A stretch of DNA of 64,000 nucleotides from VRUE01 sp963712595 (GCA_963712595.1 CAVQIM010000004.1:412983-476982); one strand, 5' to 3'; shown: positions 8,283 through 19,461, counted from the first letter of the stretch. Program-made: numbers and translations. The notes: generated by a model from the letters alone, not told the origin.

Positions 8283-8297
8283 GCACTCGACTCCAGT

Positions 8298-8687
8298 TTG
8301 CAGGCGATCCTCGATACCTCGGTCTTCATTGCCCGCGAGGAGGAGCGCCCGCTCGCCGACCTTCCCGACGAAGTCGCGGTCAGCGTGGTGACCCTGTCGG
8401 AGCTTCGCCACGGTGTCCTCGCCGCGGATGGTCACGAGCGAATGGCACGTCGCTTGAGCACGTTGGAGGCGGCGCGACAGATCGCGAGGCCGCTCGCCAT
8501 AGACCAGGCAGTCGGGGACGAACTGGCCCGGTTGCGGGTTGCCCTCAAAGCGGTGGGGAGGTCGATGAAGCTGATGGACGCCTGGATCGCCGCAACGGCT
8601 ATGGCTCACGGCGCTGCTGTCTGCACTCAGGATGCGGATTTCGATGCGGCCGCGGAGGCCGTTCGGCTCGAGATCGCACGAGTGTAG
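8298..8687 (+). CDS. vapC: PIN-domain toxin, VapC family
   Basis: A 129-residue PIN ribonuclease. The four acidic metal-binding positions are visible: LDTSVFIA (Asp), LSELRHG (Glu), LMDAWIAATA (Asp) and TQDADF (Asp). VapC toxins cleave tRNA or rRNA and are held inactive by the antitoxin encoded immediately upstream. The start is TTG 8298. Length is normal for the family, so the module looks intact. Confidence 0.88.
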   Translation: MQAILDTSVFIAREEERPLADLPDEVAVSVVTLSELRHGVLAADGHERMARRLSTLEAARQIARPLAIDQAVGDELARLRVALKAVGRSMKLMDAWIAATAMAHGAAVCTQDADFDAAAEAVRLEIARV

Positions 8688-8700
8688 TTTCGATCCGTCC

Positions 8701-9627
8701 CTACGCTACGGGCGGCGGCGCGCCTTCGGCGCTGGCGGCCAGGGTCTCGTCCCAGCCGCATACGAGGCAGGCGTGTTGGAAGGCGGAGCGGGCGAACTGG
8801 AGGGCGGTGGCATGGGGGTCCCCGCTTGCGCGTACGTCGTCCCAATCGAGGACGTACTCGCCCAGCCCGCCGTCCCAGCGGGCAGCTGCGGGAGTGAGGG
8901 CGGCGCCCTCGAATCCCGGGGGCGCGGGGTGGGCGTAGGCGTAGAACGCCGCCTTGCCGTAGCGGTTATCGCCGGGCCACCAGCCGACCGCGACCTCCTG
9001 GGAGTCCATCGAGTTGCGCATGATGAAGTCGTCCGAGGGGGGCTCGGCGGGTAGGCCCGAGAAGAGGCTGACGGCGAGGTCGAATGAGCCCCACCAGGCG
9101 TTGACCGGGGTGGAGCGGCCGCGGTAGGGCGCTCGGAAGGCCGCGAGGACGAGGGCCGCCCGGGTGGCGGCTGCGAAGTAGGCGGCGACCTGGTCCGGGT
9201 CGTAGCTGGCGTGCTCCTCGTCCTCGTCGAGCGGAACGCTCCACGACACCTCCTGCGGCTCGGGGTCGATCTCGACCGCCCCGGCGAGCTTGCCCGTCGC
9301 CTCGAGCAGGTCCCGGGTGACGCTGCCGACCGCGCGGTCCGGTGTGAGCGTGACCCTCGCGGCGCGACCGTCGCTGTGCTCGACCACCGCTTCGTGGGAG
9401 CGAAGGTCGAGGGCGACGACGAAGGCGCCGGAGCCGTCGGGTGCCGGCAGCGGCGCCGTCTCCCAGCCCCGCGCGGTCAGGCGCAGCGCGGCGTGCTGGA
9501 GCTGCGGCTCGGCCGGCGCCAGGGTGGCGGCGAGCTTTCCCAGCACCTGCGTGTGAGCGTGCAGCGTGTCGCAGGTCTCGCGCCAGTCTTCGTAGGAAAC
9601 GGAGGGCCAATGGCCAACGGACGCCAT
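8701..9627 (-). CDS. DUF5996 family protein
   Basis: A 308-residue soluble protein matching the actinobacterial DUF5996 family: WPSVSYEDWRETCDTLHAHTQVLGK at the N-terminus in two parts, RLTARGWETAPLP, and the aromatic-rich STPVNAWWGSFDLAVSLFSG and EVAVGWWPGD segments. The biochemical function of the family is not known. It is convergent with the first toxin gene (13-base gap) and lies 27 bases upstream of the end of the second PIN-toxin gene, so it sits between two toxin-antitoxin modules. Confidence 0.82.
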   Translation of the reverse strand: MASVGHWPSVSYEDWRETCDTLHAHTQVLGKLAATLAPAEPQLQHAALRLTARGWETAPLPAPDGSGAFVVALDLRSHEAVVEHSDGRAARVTLTPDRAVGSVTRDLLEATGKLAGAVEIDPEPQEVSWSVPLDEDEEHASYDPDQVAAYFAAATRAALVLAAFRAPYRGRSTPVNAWWGSFDLAVSLFSGLPAEPPSDDFIMRNSMDSQEVAVGWWPGDNRYGKAAFYAYAHPAPPGFEGAALTPAAARWDGGLGEYVLDWDDVRASGDPHATALQFARSAFQHACLVCGWDETLAASAEGAPPPVA

Positions 9628-9654
9628 GGCTCAACCGTAGCGCCCTGGTTGCGG

Positions 9655-10068
9655 TCAGGTGCCGGGTGCCATCGTCCGCAGGCCGGCAAGACGCGCAACG
9701 GCGGCCTGGCGCTCGTCGTAGGAAACGAACGCCTCGATGGGATGGAGATCGATGGCAGACGCGACATGGACCGCGTCGAGAGCACGCAGCGCCGGCTCGG
9801 CGAGCGCACCGGCTCCTGTGAGCAGGGCGCGGTCGAGCGGGCGCAGCGCGAGCACGTCGACCAGTTCGCCAGTGCGCTCCAGCAATAGATCGAGCGGTAG
9901 TGCGGGGTCGTGGGAAACCGCCCGCCGCACCGCGCGGGGGATCTCGGTCAGGACCAGCTCGCTGCTGACCAGGTCTGCGCCCTCGAGATATGCGCGAAGG
10001 GCACCCGACTCGGCCTCCTCGTGGACGAGCTTGACCAACGCCGAGGCGTCCGCGTAGAGGACTGCCAT
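9655..10068 (-). CDS. PIN-domain toxin, second module
   Basis: A 137-residue PIN protein: MAVLYADASALVKL (first Asp), LVLTEIPRAV (Glu), RALDAVHVASAI (Asp), FVSYDERQAAVA (Asp). These residues bind the divalent metals of the RNase site. The gene starts three bases after the stop of the upstream antitoxin on the same strand, so the two are translated together. Length and motifs indicate an intact toxin; it differs in sequence from the 8298-8687 toxin. Confidence 0.87.
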   Translation of the reverse strand: MAVLYADASALVKLVHEEAESGALRAYLEGADLVSSELVLTEIPRAVRRAVSHDPALPLDLLLERTGELVDVLALRPLDRALLTGAGALAEPALRALDAVHVASAIDLHPIEAFVSYDERQAAVARLAGLRTMAPGT

Positions 10069-10071
10069 GTC

Positions 10072-10344
10072 TCAGCGGTCGCCGCGGATGTCGTCGAGAG
10101 CGCGGCTCAACGCCTGCGGGTCTCCAGTCAGCTCCAGCGGCTTGGGCAACCCCGATCGCAGCGGACGCGACACCCGTCCCTCCGCGATCAACCTGTCCAG
10201 ATCTGGGCCGGTGCTCGGTGCCGGCCCAAGCTCGGCCACGGGCCGGTTGCGATCGGTGACCACCAATCGCTCCCCCTGACTTACTCGCCGTAGGTAGACG
10301 CTCAGGTTCTGCCGTAGCTCCGCGATACCGACTGACTCGCTCAT
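10072..10344 (-). CDS. Type II antitoxin, Phd/YefM family, second module
   Basis: A 90-residue protein with the family signature VGIAELRQNLSVYLRRV and RLVVTDRNRPVAELGP, followed by an acidic, flexible C-terminal toxin-binding tail. ATGs at 10350 and 10344 are both possible; the second fits the family better. The start codons lie inside the palindrome TCATGTACATGA (10341-10352), and a further inverted repeat lies at 10356-10367, so autoregulation at the start region is likely. Confidence 0.85.
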   Translation of the reverse strand: MSESVGIAELRQNLSVYLRRVSQGERLVVTDRNRPVAELGPAPSTGPDLDRLIAEGRVSRPLRSGLPKPLELTGDPQALSRALDDIRGDR

Positions 10345-10355
10345 GTACATGAAAG

Positions 10356-10367
10356 TAGCAGGTGCTA
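10356..10367. promoter_or_regulatory. TAGCA-N2-TGCTA inverted repeat before antitoxin
   Basis: TAGCAGGTGCTA, an inverted repeat with 2-base centre, sits 12 bases upstream of the second antitoxin start. It shares half-sites with the perfect palindrome at 8011-8026 in front of the other antitoxin and with TAGCAAGTGCTA at 26150-26161. Operator function is inferred from position. Confidence 0.45.
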
Positions 10368-10405
10368 AGTCCGGCTACGAGGACCCGCCGAGGCGCACAA
10401 AGAGC

Positions 10406-10642
10406 CTAGGCCTGCGCCAGCTCGCGGTCGATGATCGCGACGAGGGCGTCGCCGACTCCGTCGGCGGGGACGCCGGAGATCCGGGCGCCGGTCGCCACTC
10501 CGCGGACGTTTTCGGCTGCCCGCAGCGCGTGCCAGTGGGAGTCGAAGGACTCTCCGGAAGTGGCCACGGTGCGCCCGTCGGTGCCGAGCAGGCGCCAGCG
10601 CCACTTGCCGACCAGGTCTTCATATGCGTCGAATTGGGGCAT
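10406..10642 (-). CDS. YegP-like DUF1508 protein
   Basis: A 78-residue protein with one DUF1508-like unit: FDAYEDLVGKWRWRLLGTDG followed by VATSGESFDSHWHALRAAENV. Family members are small beta-alpha proteins of unknown function, usually cytoplasmic. AGGAG precedes the ATG by six bases. It starts nine bases after the stop of the upstream flavoprotein gene on the same strand and is probably co-transcribed with it. Confidence 0.75.
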   Translation of the reverse strand: MPQFDAYEDLVGKWRWRLLGTDGRTVATSGESFDSHWHALRAAENVRGVATGARISGVPADGVGDALVAIIDRELAQA

Positions 10643-10650
10643 CTCGTCTC

Positions 10651-12258
10651 CTAGCTCTTCGAATGGGAACGTATGTTCGCATTCGGTGCGGCGGAAAGAT
10701 GCTCGTGGACGAAGCGCACGACGGTTGCGCCCTCGCCGACCGCCGTGGCGCAGCGCTTGATCGAGCCGGCGCGCACGTCGCCGGCGGCGTAGATGCCCGG
10801 CACGCTGGTCTCGAGCAGGCCGTCGGCGCCCGCCTCGGCGCCGGTGAGGACGAAGCCATCGGAGTCGCGCGCGACCACGTCGCCGAGCCACTCGGTGCAG
10901 GGGGTGGCGCCGAGGAAGAGGAAGAGGAAGGAGAAGGGCAGCTTCGCCCCGTCGGTGAGCGTTACCGCCTCGAGCCGTCCCTCCTCGCCGTGCAGGGCGC
11001 TGACTTCGCTGCGGTCGCGGACGGCGACGCCGTAGCGATCGAGCTCCTCGATCAGGTACTGGGACATCGTCTCGCCGAGGCTGGAGCGGCGGTGCAGGAG
11101 GGTGACGAGGGCGCCGCCCCGCGCCAGCCAGATCGCCGCCTGCGCCGCCGAGTTGCCGCCGCCGATCACTCCCACCCGCTGGCCGCCGCAGAGCTGACCC
11201 TCGGGCGGGCCGGCCGCGTAGAAGACGCTGACCCCCTCGTAGTCGTCGAGGTCGTCCACCGGCAGGCGGCGGTATTCGGCGCCGGTTGAGAGCAGCACAG
11301 TCCGGGCGTGGATCTCGTTGCCTTCCTCGAGCCTGACCAGGTGCCGCTCCTCGCCGGGGTCGAGGGCGCTGGCGCGGTAGGGCGTCGCCGTGCGGGCGCC
11401 GAACTTGCGCGCCTGGGTCACTGCCCGGCTGGTCAGTTCGCTGCCGCTGACCCCCGCCGGGAAGCCGAGGTAGTTCTCGATCCGGCGCGAGGTGCCGGCC
11501 TGGCCGCCGAGCACGGTGCTCTCGATCACCAGCGTGTCGAGTCCCTCGGAGGCGCCGTAGACCGCGGCGCCGAGGCCCGCCGGCCCGCCGCCGAGGATGA
11601 CCAGGTCGACCTCCTCCCGCTCTTCCAGCTCCAGTCCGATCCCGAGGGCGCGGGAGAGCTGCCCGTTGCTCGGGTTGCGCAGCTCCGCGCCCCCGGGGAT
11701 CCGCACCAGCGGGATCTCGCCGGGCTCCAGGCCGGCGAGCAGGGCGGCGGCCCCCTCGCCCTCCTCGGGAGAGGTCCAGGAGTGGGGGAGTCGCTGGCGC
11801 CTGGCGAACTCGAGCAGCCGCCTGGTCTCGGCCGAGTCGCGCGAGCCGACGATCTCGACCCCTATCCCCTGCTGGCGCTGGAGCAGCTCGCGCCGCTCGA
11901 TGAAGGCGGAGAGCAGAAGATCGGAGAGCGATCCGTCCTCGAAGAGCAGCTGCCTGAGAACGTCCCGGTCGATCGCGACGTAGCGCATCGGCTGGGTGAC
12001 GACGGCGGTGAGGAAGACGGTCTGCCCGGTGAGCAGGTTCATCTCGCCGAGGAAGCCGGAGGCGCCGTGGCGGACGATCTCGTGCCCGGCGGGATCGGTG
12101 ACGGCGACCTCGCCCTCGTAGATCGCGATGAACGGGTAGCTCGCGTCGCCGACCTCGAAGAGCTTCTCGCCGACCTCGGCGGTCCGCTCCTCGCCGTGCT
12201 CGGCGAGCACCGCGAGCTGGGAGCTGGAGAGGACCCGAGTTGTCGGAGATGGGGCCAT
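10651..12258 (-). CDS. Cyclic-nucleotide-binding domain / thioredoxin-reductase-like flavoprotein
   Basis: A 535-residue protein. Residues about 10-130 form a cyclic-nucleotide-binding domain (LFEVGDASYPFIAIYEGEVAV split, GFLGEMNLLTGQ). After a thioredoxin-fold-like spacer (about 140-205), residues about 215-525 are a low-molecular-weight thioredoxin-reductase-type FAD/NADPH module: ILGGGPAGLGAAVYGASEG, GGQAGTS, VGVIGGGNSAAQAA and PGIYAAGDVRAG. The redox CxxC of true thioredoxin reductases is absent; only one Cys (GQLCGGQ) is near that site. The role may be an NADPH oxidoreductase gated by a second messenger or redox ligand; this is inference. Confidence 0.87.
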   Translation of the reverse strand: MAPSPTTRVLSSSQLAVLAEHGEERTAEVGEKLFEVGDASYPFIAIYEGEVAVTDPAGHEIVRHGASGFLGEMNLLTGQTVFLTAVVTQPMRYVAIDRDVLRQLLFEDGSLSDLLLSAFIERRELLQRQQGIGVEIVGSRDSAETRRLLEFARRQRLPHSWTSPEEGEGAAALLAGLEPGEIPLVRIPGGAELRNPSNGQLSRALGIGLELEEREEVDLVILGGGPAGLGAAVYGASEGLDTLVIESTVLGGQAGTSRRIENYLGFPAGVSGSELTSRAVTQARKFGARTATPYRASALDPGEERHLVRLEEGNEIHARTVLLSTGAEYRRLPVDDLDDYEGVSVFYAAGPPEGQLCGGQRVGVIGGGNSAAQAAIWLARGGALVTLLHRRSSLGETMSQYLIEELDRYGVAVRDRSEVSALHGEEGRLEAVTLTDGAKLPFSFLFLFLGATPCTEWLGDVVARDSDGFVLTGAEAGADGLLETSVPGIYAAGDVRAGSIKRCATAVGEGATVVRFVHEHLSAAPNANIRSHSKS

Positions 12259-12313
12259 CTCCGAGCCAGCCTAGATGGTCGGTCCAGCGATCCGGGATGA
12301 AAAGCTAGCCGCG

Positions 12314-14200
12314 ATGAGCGACTCCCGGGTCAGGTCGGCGTTCAGCGGGCGAACCGCCTGGGCCCGCAGCCTGCAAGCGCCGCTGCGCGACTTTCTCGCG
12401 ACCGAGACCGGCAGCGCCAGCGTGCTGCTGGCCGCGGCGGTGGCGGCGCTGGTCTGGGCCAACATCGACCTCTCCTCCTACGAGAGCGTCTGGCGAACGC
12501 AGCTCTCGATCAGGGTCGGGGACTCGGGGATCTCCCAGAGCCTGCGCGGCTGGGTCAACAGCGGCCTGATGACGTTCTTCTTCTTCGTCGTCGGGCTCGA
12601 GGCCCGCCGCGAGTTCGACGTCGGCGAGTTGCGCGAGCGGCGCCGCCTGACCCTGCCGGTCTTCGCCGCCCTGGGCGGGATGCTCGTGCCGGTGGCGATC
12701 TTCCTCGCCTTCAACGCCGGCGAGCCATCGGCGCAGGGGTGGGGGGTGGCGATGTCGACCGACACCGCCTTCGCCCTGGGGATGCTCGCCCTGGTCGGGC
12801 CGCGCTTTCCCGACCGCCTGCGCGGCTTCATGCTGACGATCATCGTCGTCGACGACGTGGTCGCGCTGCTGGTCATCGTCGCCGCCTACAGCGGCCACGT
12901 CGACCTCGAGCCGCTGCTGATCGCGGGCGGCGCCTTCGCGCTGATCCTGCTCGCCCTCGCCGCGCGCATCCGCCCCGGGCTCGTCTACCTCCTGCTCGCC
13001 GCGGTCGCCTGGGTGGCGCTCTTCGAGTCGGGCATCGATCCCGTCGTGCTGGGCCTGGCGGTCGGTCTGGTCACCTGGGCCTACCCAGCCGGGCGCGGCG
13101 AGCTTGAGCGGGCGACGGACCTCTTCCGCAGGTTTCGCGAGCAGCCGACGCCGGAACTGGCCCGCTCCGCTCGCGTCGGGCTGGAGGCCGCCGTCTCGCC
13201 CAACGCCCGCCTGCTGCAGCTCTACCACCCGTGGACGAGCTACGCGATCGTGCCGCTGTTCGCACTGGCCAACGTCGGCATCGCGATCGACGGCGACTTC
13301 CTCTCTCGCGCCTACTCCTCGCCGATCACGCTGGGGATCGTCGTCGCCTACGTGCTCGGCAAGCCGGTCGGGATGACCGGCGCCGCCTGGTTGGTGACCA
13401 GGATCAGCCGCGGGCGCCTGCGGCCGCCGGTCGGCTGGGCCGCCACGGCTGGGGGCGGCGCGATCGCGGGCATCGGCTTCACCGTCTCGCTGCTGATCGC
13501 CGCGCTGGCCTTCCACGGCGCCGAGCTGCGCGAGGCGAAGCTCGGCGTGCTGAGCGCCGCGCTCGGCGCTTCGACCCTGACCTGGCTGGTCTTCCGCGCG
13601 ACCGCCATGCTGCCCCGCCGCGCCCGCATCCGCGCCCTGCTGGGAACCTCGGAGACGCTCGTCGACCTGGCCCTGCCGGTGGACCCCGGGCGGGACCACA
13701 TCCGCGGCCCGGTGGAGGCTCCGGTCACGGTGGTCGAGTACGGCGACTTCGAGTGCCCGTACTGCGGCAAGGCGGAGCCGGCGATCCGGGAGCTGCTGGC
13801 CGACTTCGTCGACGTGCGCTACGTCTGGCGCCATCTGCCGCTCTCCGACGTCCATCCGCACGCCGAGCAGGCCGCCGAGGCCTCAGAGGCGGCGACCGCC
13901 CAGGGCGCCTTCTGGGAGATGCACGACCTGCTGCTCGACCACCAGGGCGATCTGACGCCGAGCGACCTGGATGCGTATGCCGAGCAGCTCGAGCTCGACA
14001 TCGAGCGCTACCAGGAGGAGCTGCGCCAGCACCACCACGCGCCGCGGGTCGAGGAGGACGTCGACTCGGCCGACATCAGCGGCGTCACCGGCACCCCGAC
14101 CTTCTTCGTCAACGGCCGCCGTCACGACGGCGCCTACGACATCGAGACGCTCTCCGCCGCCGTGCGCGCCGCCGGCGCCCGCTCCGTCATCGCGCCTTAG
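12314..14200 (+). CDS. nhaA: Na+/H+ antiporter NhaA fused to DsbA-like thioredoxin domain
   Basis: A 628-residue fusion. Residues about 15-430 are NhaA, an integral membrane Na+/H+ exchanger: FFFVVGLEARREF, STDTAFALGML and IIVVDDVVALLVI contain the conserved Asp pair used for ion exchange. Residues about 445-625 are a DsbA-like thioredoxin fold with the CxxC site FECPYCGKAEP and the cis-Pro region TGTPTFFVNGR. Such fusions are known in actinobacteria. ATG 12314 (MSDSRVRSAF) is preferred over 12275. It is divergent from the flavoprotein gene, leaving a very short shared promoter region. Confidence 0.9.
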   Translation: MSDSRVRSAFSGRTAWARSLQAPLRDFLATETGSASVLLAAAVAALVWANIDLSSYESVWRTQLSIRVGDSGISQSLRGWVNSGLMTFFFFVVGLEARREFDVGELRERRRLTLPVFAALGGMLVPVAIFLAFNAGEPSAQGWGVAMSTDTAFALGMLALVGPRFPDRLRGFMLTIIVVDDVVALLVIVAAYSGHVDLEPLLIAGGAFALILLALAARIRPGLVYLLLAAVAWVALFESGIDPVVLGLAVGLVTWAYPAGRGELERATDLFRRFREQPTPELARSARVGLEAAVSPNARLLQLYHPWTSYAIVPLFALANVGIAIDGDFLSRAYSSPITLGIVVAYVLGKPVGMTGAAWLVTRISRGRLRPPVGWAATAGGGAIAGIGFTVSLLIAALAFHGAELREAKLGVLSAALGASTLTWLVFRATAMLPRRARIRALLGTSETLVDLALPVDPGRDHIRGPVEAPVTVVEYGDFECPYCGKAEPAIRELLADFVDVRYVWRHLPLSDVHPHAEQAAEASEAATAQGAFWEMHDLLLDHQGDLTPSDLDAYAEQLELDIERYQEELRQHHHAPRVEEDVDSADISGVTGTPTFFVNGRRHDGAYDIETLSAAVRAAGARSVIAP

Positions 14201-14233
14201 CCCGGGAAGCCCAGCGCTCAGGGGCCTGGCCCA

Positions 14234-14279
14234 CGCATCCGACATTTGCCCCACCCCGCTGGGGTCAAAGTCGGATACG
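14234..14279. repeat. 46-bp palindromic intergenic element, copy 2
   Basis: CGCATCCGAC...GTCGGATACG arms enclose CCCCA/TGGGG inner arms and a CCCCGC loop, giving a strong hairpin. It lies 33 bases after the nhaA stop and 58 bases before lon. Same orientation as the copy at 2192. Position between two same-strand genes would fit a transcription-ending or mRNA-stabilising hairpin. Confidence 0.8.
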
Positions 14280-14300
14280 GCGCTGAGAAGCTGCGCTATC

Positions 14301-14321
14301 CTGTAGCAGGACTAACTACAG
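14301..14321. promoter_or_regulatory. Inverted repeat at lon promoter
   Basis: CTGTAG (14301-14306) and CTACAG (14316-14321) form six-base arms around a 9-base centre, overlapping a possible -10 box (TATCCT, 14297-14302) and ending 15 bases before the lon ATG. lon is usually under heat-shock or ClgR-type control in actinobacteria; this repeat is not a HAIR or CIRCE consensus, so its regulator is unknown. Confidence 0.4.
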
Positions 14322-14336
14322 AAATTGGACTTAGAT

Positions 14337-16617
<2,281 letters not shown>

Positions 16618-16637
<20 letters not shown>

Positions 16638-16953
16638 CTGCTCGCCGGTGCCCGCCGAGATGCGGGCCACCGCGAGCCTGCTCGAGCGGCGCTGGACGCT
16701 GGCGACGATCTACGCCTGCTCCAGCGGCGCCTCTCGCTTCAACGAGTTCCGTCAGTCCCTCCCCGGCGTCTCGCCGACGACGCTCTCCGAGCGCCTCGAG
16801 CAGCTCGAGGCCGCGCGGATCGTCGAACGGCACCTCGTTCCCGGCCGCCCGCCGTACACCGAGTACGTCCTCACCCGCCACGGTAAGCGGTTGGCCCGGG
16901 CCGTTGCCGGTCTGCTCGAGAAAGGGACGGGGGACGAGCGGCGAGCGCCGTAG
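16618..16953 (+). CDS. HxlR family transcriptional regulator
   Basis: A 111-residue winged-helix regulator. The family pattern is clear: LLERRWTLATIYACSSGASRFNEFR, GVSPTTLSERLEQLE and YVLTRHGKRLA. HxlR proteins respond to aldehydes, quinones or thiol stress. A CRSCS cysteine pair near the N-terminus could be a redox sensor. The start overlaps the lon 3' end and the downstream gene is a P450, its probable target. Confidence 0.85.
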
Positions 16954-16987
16954 GCTCGGGCGGCGCCGGCTACTGTCTCGATCGAGG

Positions 16988-18349
16988 ATGCCCGCGCCGA
17001 CCACAGCCACCGCCAATCCGGAGCCGCTGTCCGCTCCCGCCGCCTCCCGCCGGCCGGCCTCGGAGATCCCCGGGCCCCGGCTGCCCGGCCCGCTGCAGTC
17101 CCTGCTCGGAGTTGCCTTCCCGCTCGAGACGAGACGGATGGTGCGCAGGCGCTACGGCGGCGTCTTTCGCTCCAACGACTCGATCGTCGGCGAGGTCTTC
17201 CACGTCGCCGACCGCGACCTGGTCGAGCAGATGTTCAAGTGGAAGCCGGCCGAGTACAACGTCGCCGAGCCGCGGCAGGTGATGGAGCCCGTCGTCGGGC
17301 AGGCCTCGCTGCTGCTGCTCGACGGCGAGCGCCACATGCGCATGCGGAAGCTGATGCTGCCCCCGTTTCACGGCGAGGCGATCACGCGCTACGCCGAGCT
17401 GATCGGGCAGATCGCCGACCGCGAGATCGACGGCTGGCGCCGGGGCGACACGATCCGCACCCGCACGGTCGCCCAGACGATCACGATGGAGGTGATGATC
17501 CGGGCCGTCTTCGGGGTCTCCGATCCGGATCGGATCGACGAGCTCAAGCGGCGCCTGCCGCGCCTGTCGTCGATCAATCCGGCGCTGCTCGTTATGCAGA
17601 GGGACCTCGGCCCGCTCAGCCCGTGGGGCCGGTTCATCCGCAATCGCGATCGGGTCGACGAGATCCTCTACGAGGAAATCGGCCAGCGCCGCGACGACCC
17701 GGATCGCGATGCGCACAACGACATCCTCACCCTGCTGTTGTCGGCCCGCGACGAGGAGGGCAATCCGCTGACGGACCGGGAGCTGCGCGACGAGCTGATC
17801 ACGATCCTGCTCGCGGGGCACGAGACGACCGCGACGTCGATCGGCTGGGCGTTCGAGCGACTGCTGCGCTCGCCCGCCGCGCTTGAGCGCCTGACCGCCG
17901 AGGTGAAGGCGGGCGAGTCCGGCGAGTACCTCGATGCGACGATCAAGGAGACCCTGCGGGTGCGGCCGGTGATCACCGAGGTATTCCGCTCGCCGACCGA
18001 GGCGACGGAGCTGGGCGGTTACCTGTTCGAGCCCGGAGCGCAGATGGCGGCCTCGATCGCGCTCCTGCAGCTCGACCCCGAGCTGTATCCACCCGATCCT
18101 CTCGCCTTCCGTCCCGAGCGCTTCCTCGAGGGAGCGCCGGAGCCCTACACCTGGATCCCGTTCGGCGGCGGCGTCCGCCGCTGCATCGGGGCCTCCTTCG
18201 CGCTGCTCGAGATGAAGATCGTGATCGAGAGGATCCTCGCGCGGGCGCAGCTCCGGGCCAGCCGCGCGAAGGACGAGAAGGTGCGCTTCCGGGGCGTCAC
18301 GGTGCTTCCCAGCCGTGGCGGGGAGGCGGTCGTCGAGAGCGTCGCCTGA
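16988..18349 (+). CDS. Cytochrome P450
   Basis: A 453-residue heme monooxygenase. I-helix LLAGHETTATSIGW provides the oxygen-activating acid/alcohol pair, the K-helix has ETLR, and the heme-thiolate loop is FGGGVRRCIGASFA. No membrane anchor is present, so it is soluble and needs separate redox partners, none of which is encoded nearby. It resembles the P450 at 48858-50165 (shared MLPPFHGE/MLPRFHGE segment). ATG 16988 is chosen because the residues upstream are low-complexity Arg. Substrate unknown. Confidence 0.93.
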   Translation: MPAPTTATANPEPLSAPAASRRPASEIPGPRLPGPLQSLLGVAFPLETRRMVRRRYGGVFRSNDSIVGEVFHVADRDLVEQMFKWKPAEYNVAEPRQVMEPVVGQASLLLLDGERHMRMRKLMLPPFHGEAITRYAELIGQIADREIDGWRRGDTIRTRTVAQTITMEVMIRAVFGVSDPDRIDELKRRLPRLSSINPALLVMQRDLGPLSPWGRFIRNRDRVDEILYEEIGQRRDDPDRDAHNDILTLLLSARDEEGNPLTDRELRDELITILLAGHETTATSIGWAFERLLRSPAALERLTAEVKAGESGEYLDATIKETLRVRPVITEVFRSPTEATELGGYLFEPGAQMAASIALLQLDPELYPPDPLAFRPERFLEGAPEPYTWIPFGGGVRRCIGASFALLEMKIVIERILARAQLRASRAKDEKVRFRGVTVLPSRGGEAVVESVA

Positions 18350-18373
18350 CGCTGCTTCGCCCCTTGGGCGGGT

Positions 18374-19444
18374 TCAGCCCAGCGAGAGGACGTGAGCCGT
18401 CTTCGGGCTGACGCCGCCCTCGATCACGTCGAGGTAGGCGTTGCGGACGGCGTCGAAGCCCTCGCCGTCGATCGTCTCCAGCCAGTCGCCCGTCCACTCG
18501 CAGAACGGGTGCCAGGCGTCGGCCACTCGCGCTGAGAGGCCCTCGCTGCCCCAGTCCTGCGAGCGCTTGACGACCCGGTCGGGGGCGAAGAAGAGGGTGG
18601 GGGGCGGCCCCGGCAGCTCTCCCGCGCCCGCTCCGAGCTCCTCCCAGTGCGTGGCCCCCACGGCCATGCTGTGCAGGAGGTCGCCGCCGAAATGAGAGTG
18701 GACCGCGAGGCGCACGTTGCCGTCGCCGGCCACGTCGACGAAGGTCACGGGCCCTCGCTCGAGCGAGTCGATCCGGTCGTAGGTGACGACGCGGTCGTAG
18801 ATCCCCAGGTCCTCGACGAAGCTGGCGCTCCGCGGCGAGGTCAGCCCGACCAGGTCGACCTCCTCGCGCTGCGCCAGCAGGAACGCCGTGCCCAGCGCCG
18901 TCTTGCTCGAGGCGCTCGAGATCAGGATCGGGCCCCGCTCGATCAGGCCCTCGTCGGCGAGCTGGTCGTCGATCAGGAACGAGGTGAAGAAGAGCGGCCG
19001 CAGCAGCATCTGCGCCGCCTCGGTGTCCGCGCGGTAGAAGGGATCGGACTCGGTCGCCAGGTACTGGTGGTAGGCGGACGGCAGCTCTGCTTTGTGAGGC
19101 GATCCGTCCACGAACCCGGCGCTGCCGGCATCCGTGGGTGTGACGACGAGGTGCGAGGAGGGGGGGAGGTACCCGTAGAGGCGCGTCCCCGGCTCGACCC
19201 CCTCCGCCTGGCTCTGCTCGACTTCGGCGAACCCCCACATCGGCACCCGGCCCCAGCCGTCCTCGGCCGGGAAGAAGCTCCAGTAGGACATCGCCTCTCC
19301 GAAGACCGCGTAAGTGATGTTGTTCGCGGTCAACCCGAACGTGTCGACCCGGAGCAGGGCCTGGCCGGGCTCGAGCTCGGGCGTCGCCCGCTCCTCGATG
19401 CGGCACTCGCGAAAGTCGTCGCGCTTGACCAGGAAGTCGATCAT
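18374..19444 (-). CDS. DUF2855 family protein
   Basis: A 356-residue protein matching DUF2855, which resembles the medium-chain dehydrogenase fold but lacks zinc ligands: RVDTFGLTANNITYAVFGE, YWSFFPAEDGWGRVPMWGFA split, ISSASSKTALGTAF and VDVAGDGNVRLAVHSHFG. It may bind a nucleotide cofactor; its activity is unknown. It is convergent with the P450 gene (24-base gap) and divergent from a small nucleotidyltransferase gene. Confidence 0.85.
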   Translation of the reverse strand: MIDFLVKRDDFRECRIEERATPELEPGQALLRVDTFGLTANNITYAVFGEAMSYWSFFPAEDGWGRVPMWGFAEVEQSQAEGVEPGTRLYGYLPPSSHLVVTPTDAGSAGFVDGSPHKAELPSAYHQYLATESDPFYRADTEAAQMLLRPLFFTSFLIDDQLADEGLIERGPILISSASSKTALGTAFLLAQREEVDLVGLTSPRSASFVEDLGIYDRVVTYDRIDSLERGPVTFVDVAGDGNVRLAVHSHFGGDLLHSMAVGATHWEELGAGAGELPGPPPTLFFAPDRVVKRSQDWGSEGLSARVADAWHPFCEWTGDWLETIDGEGFDAVRNAYLDVIEGGVSPKTAHVLSLG

Positions 19445-19461
19445 CCGGCCCCGATGTTCTC

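Noticed and set aside
12305..13861. 518-codon reverse frame opposite nhaA
   Set aside because: The forward strand encodes a clear NhaA-DsbA fusion; the reverse product is low-complexity.
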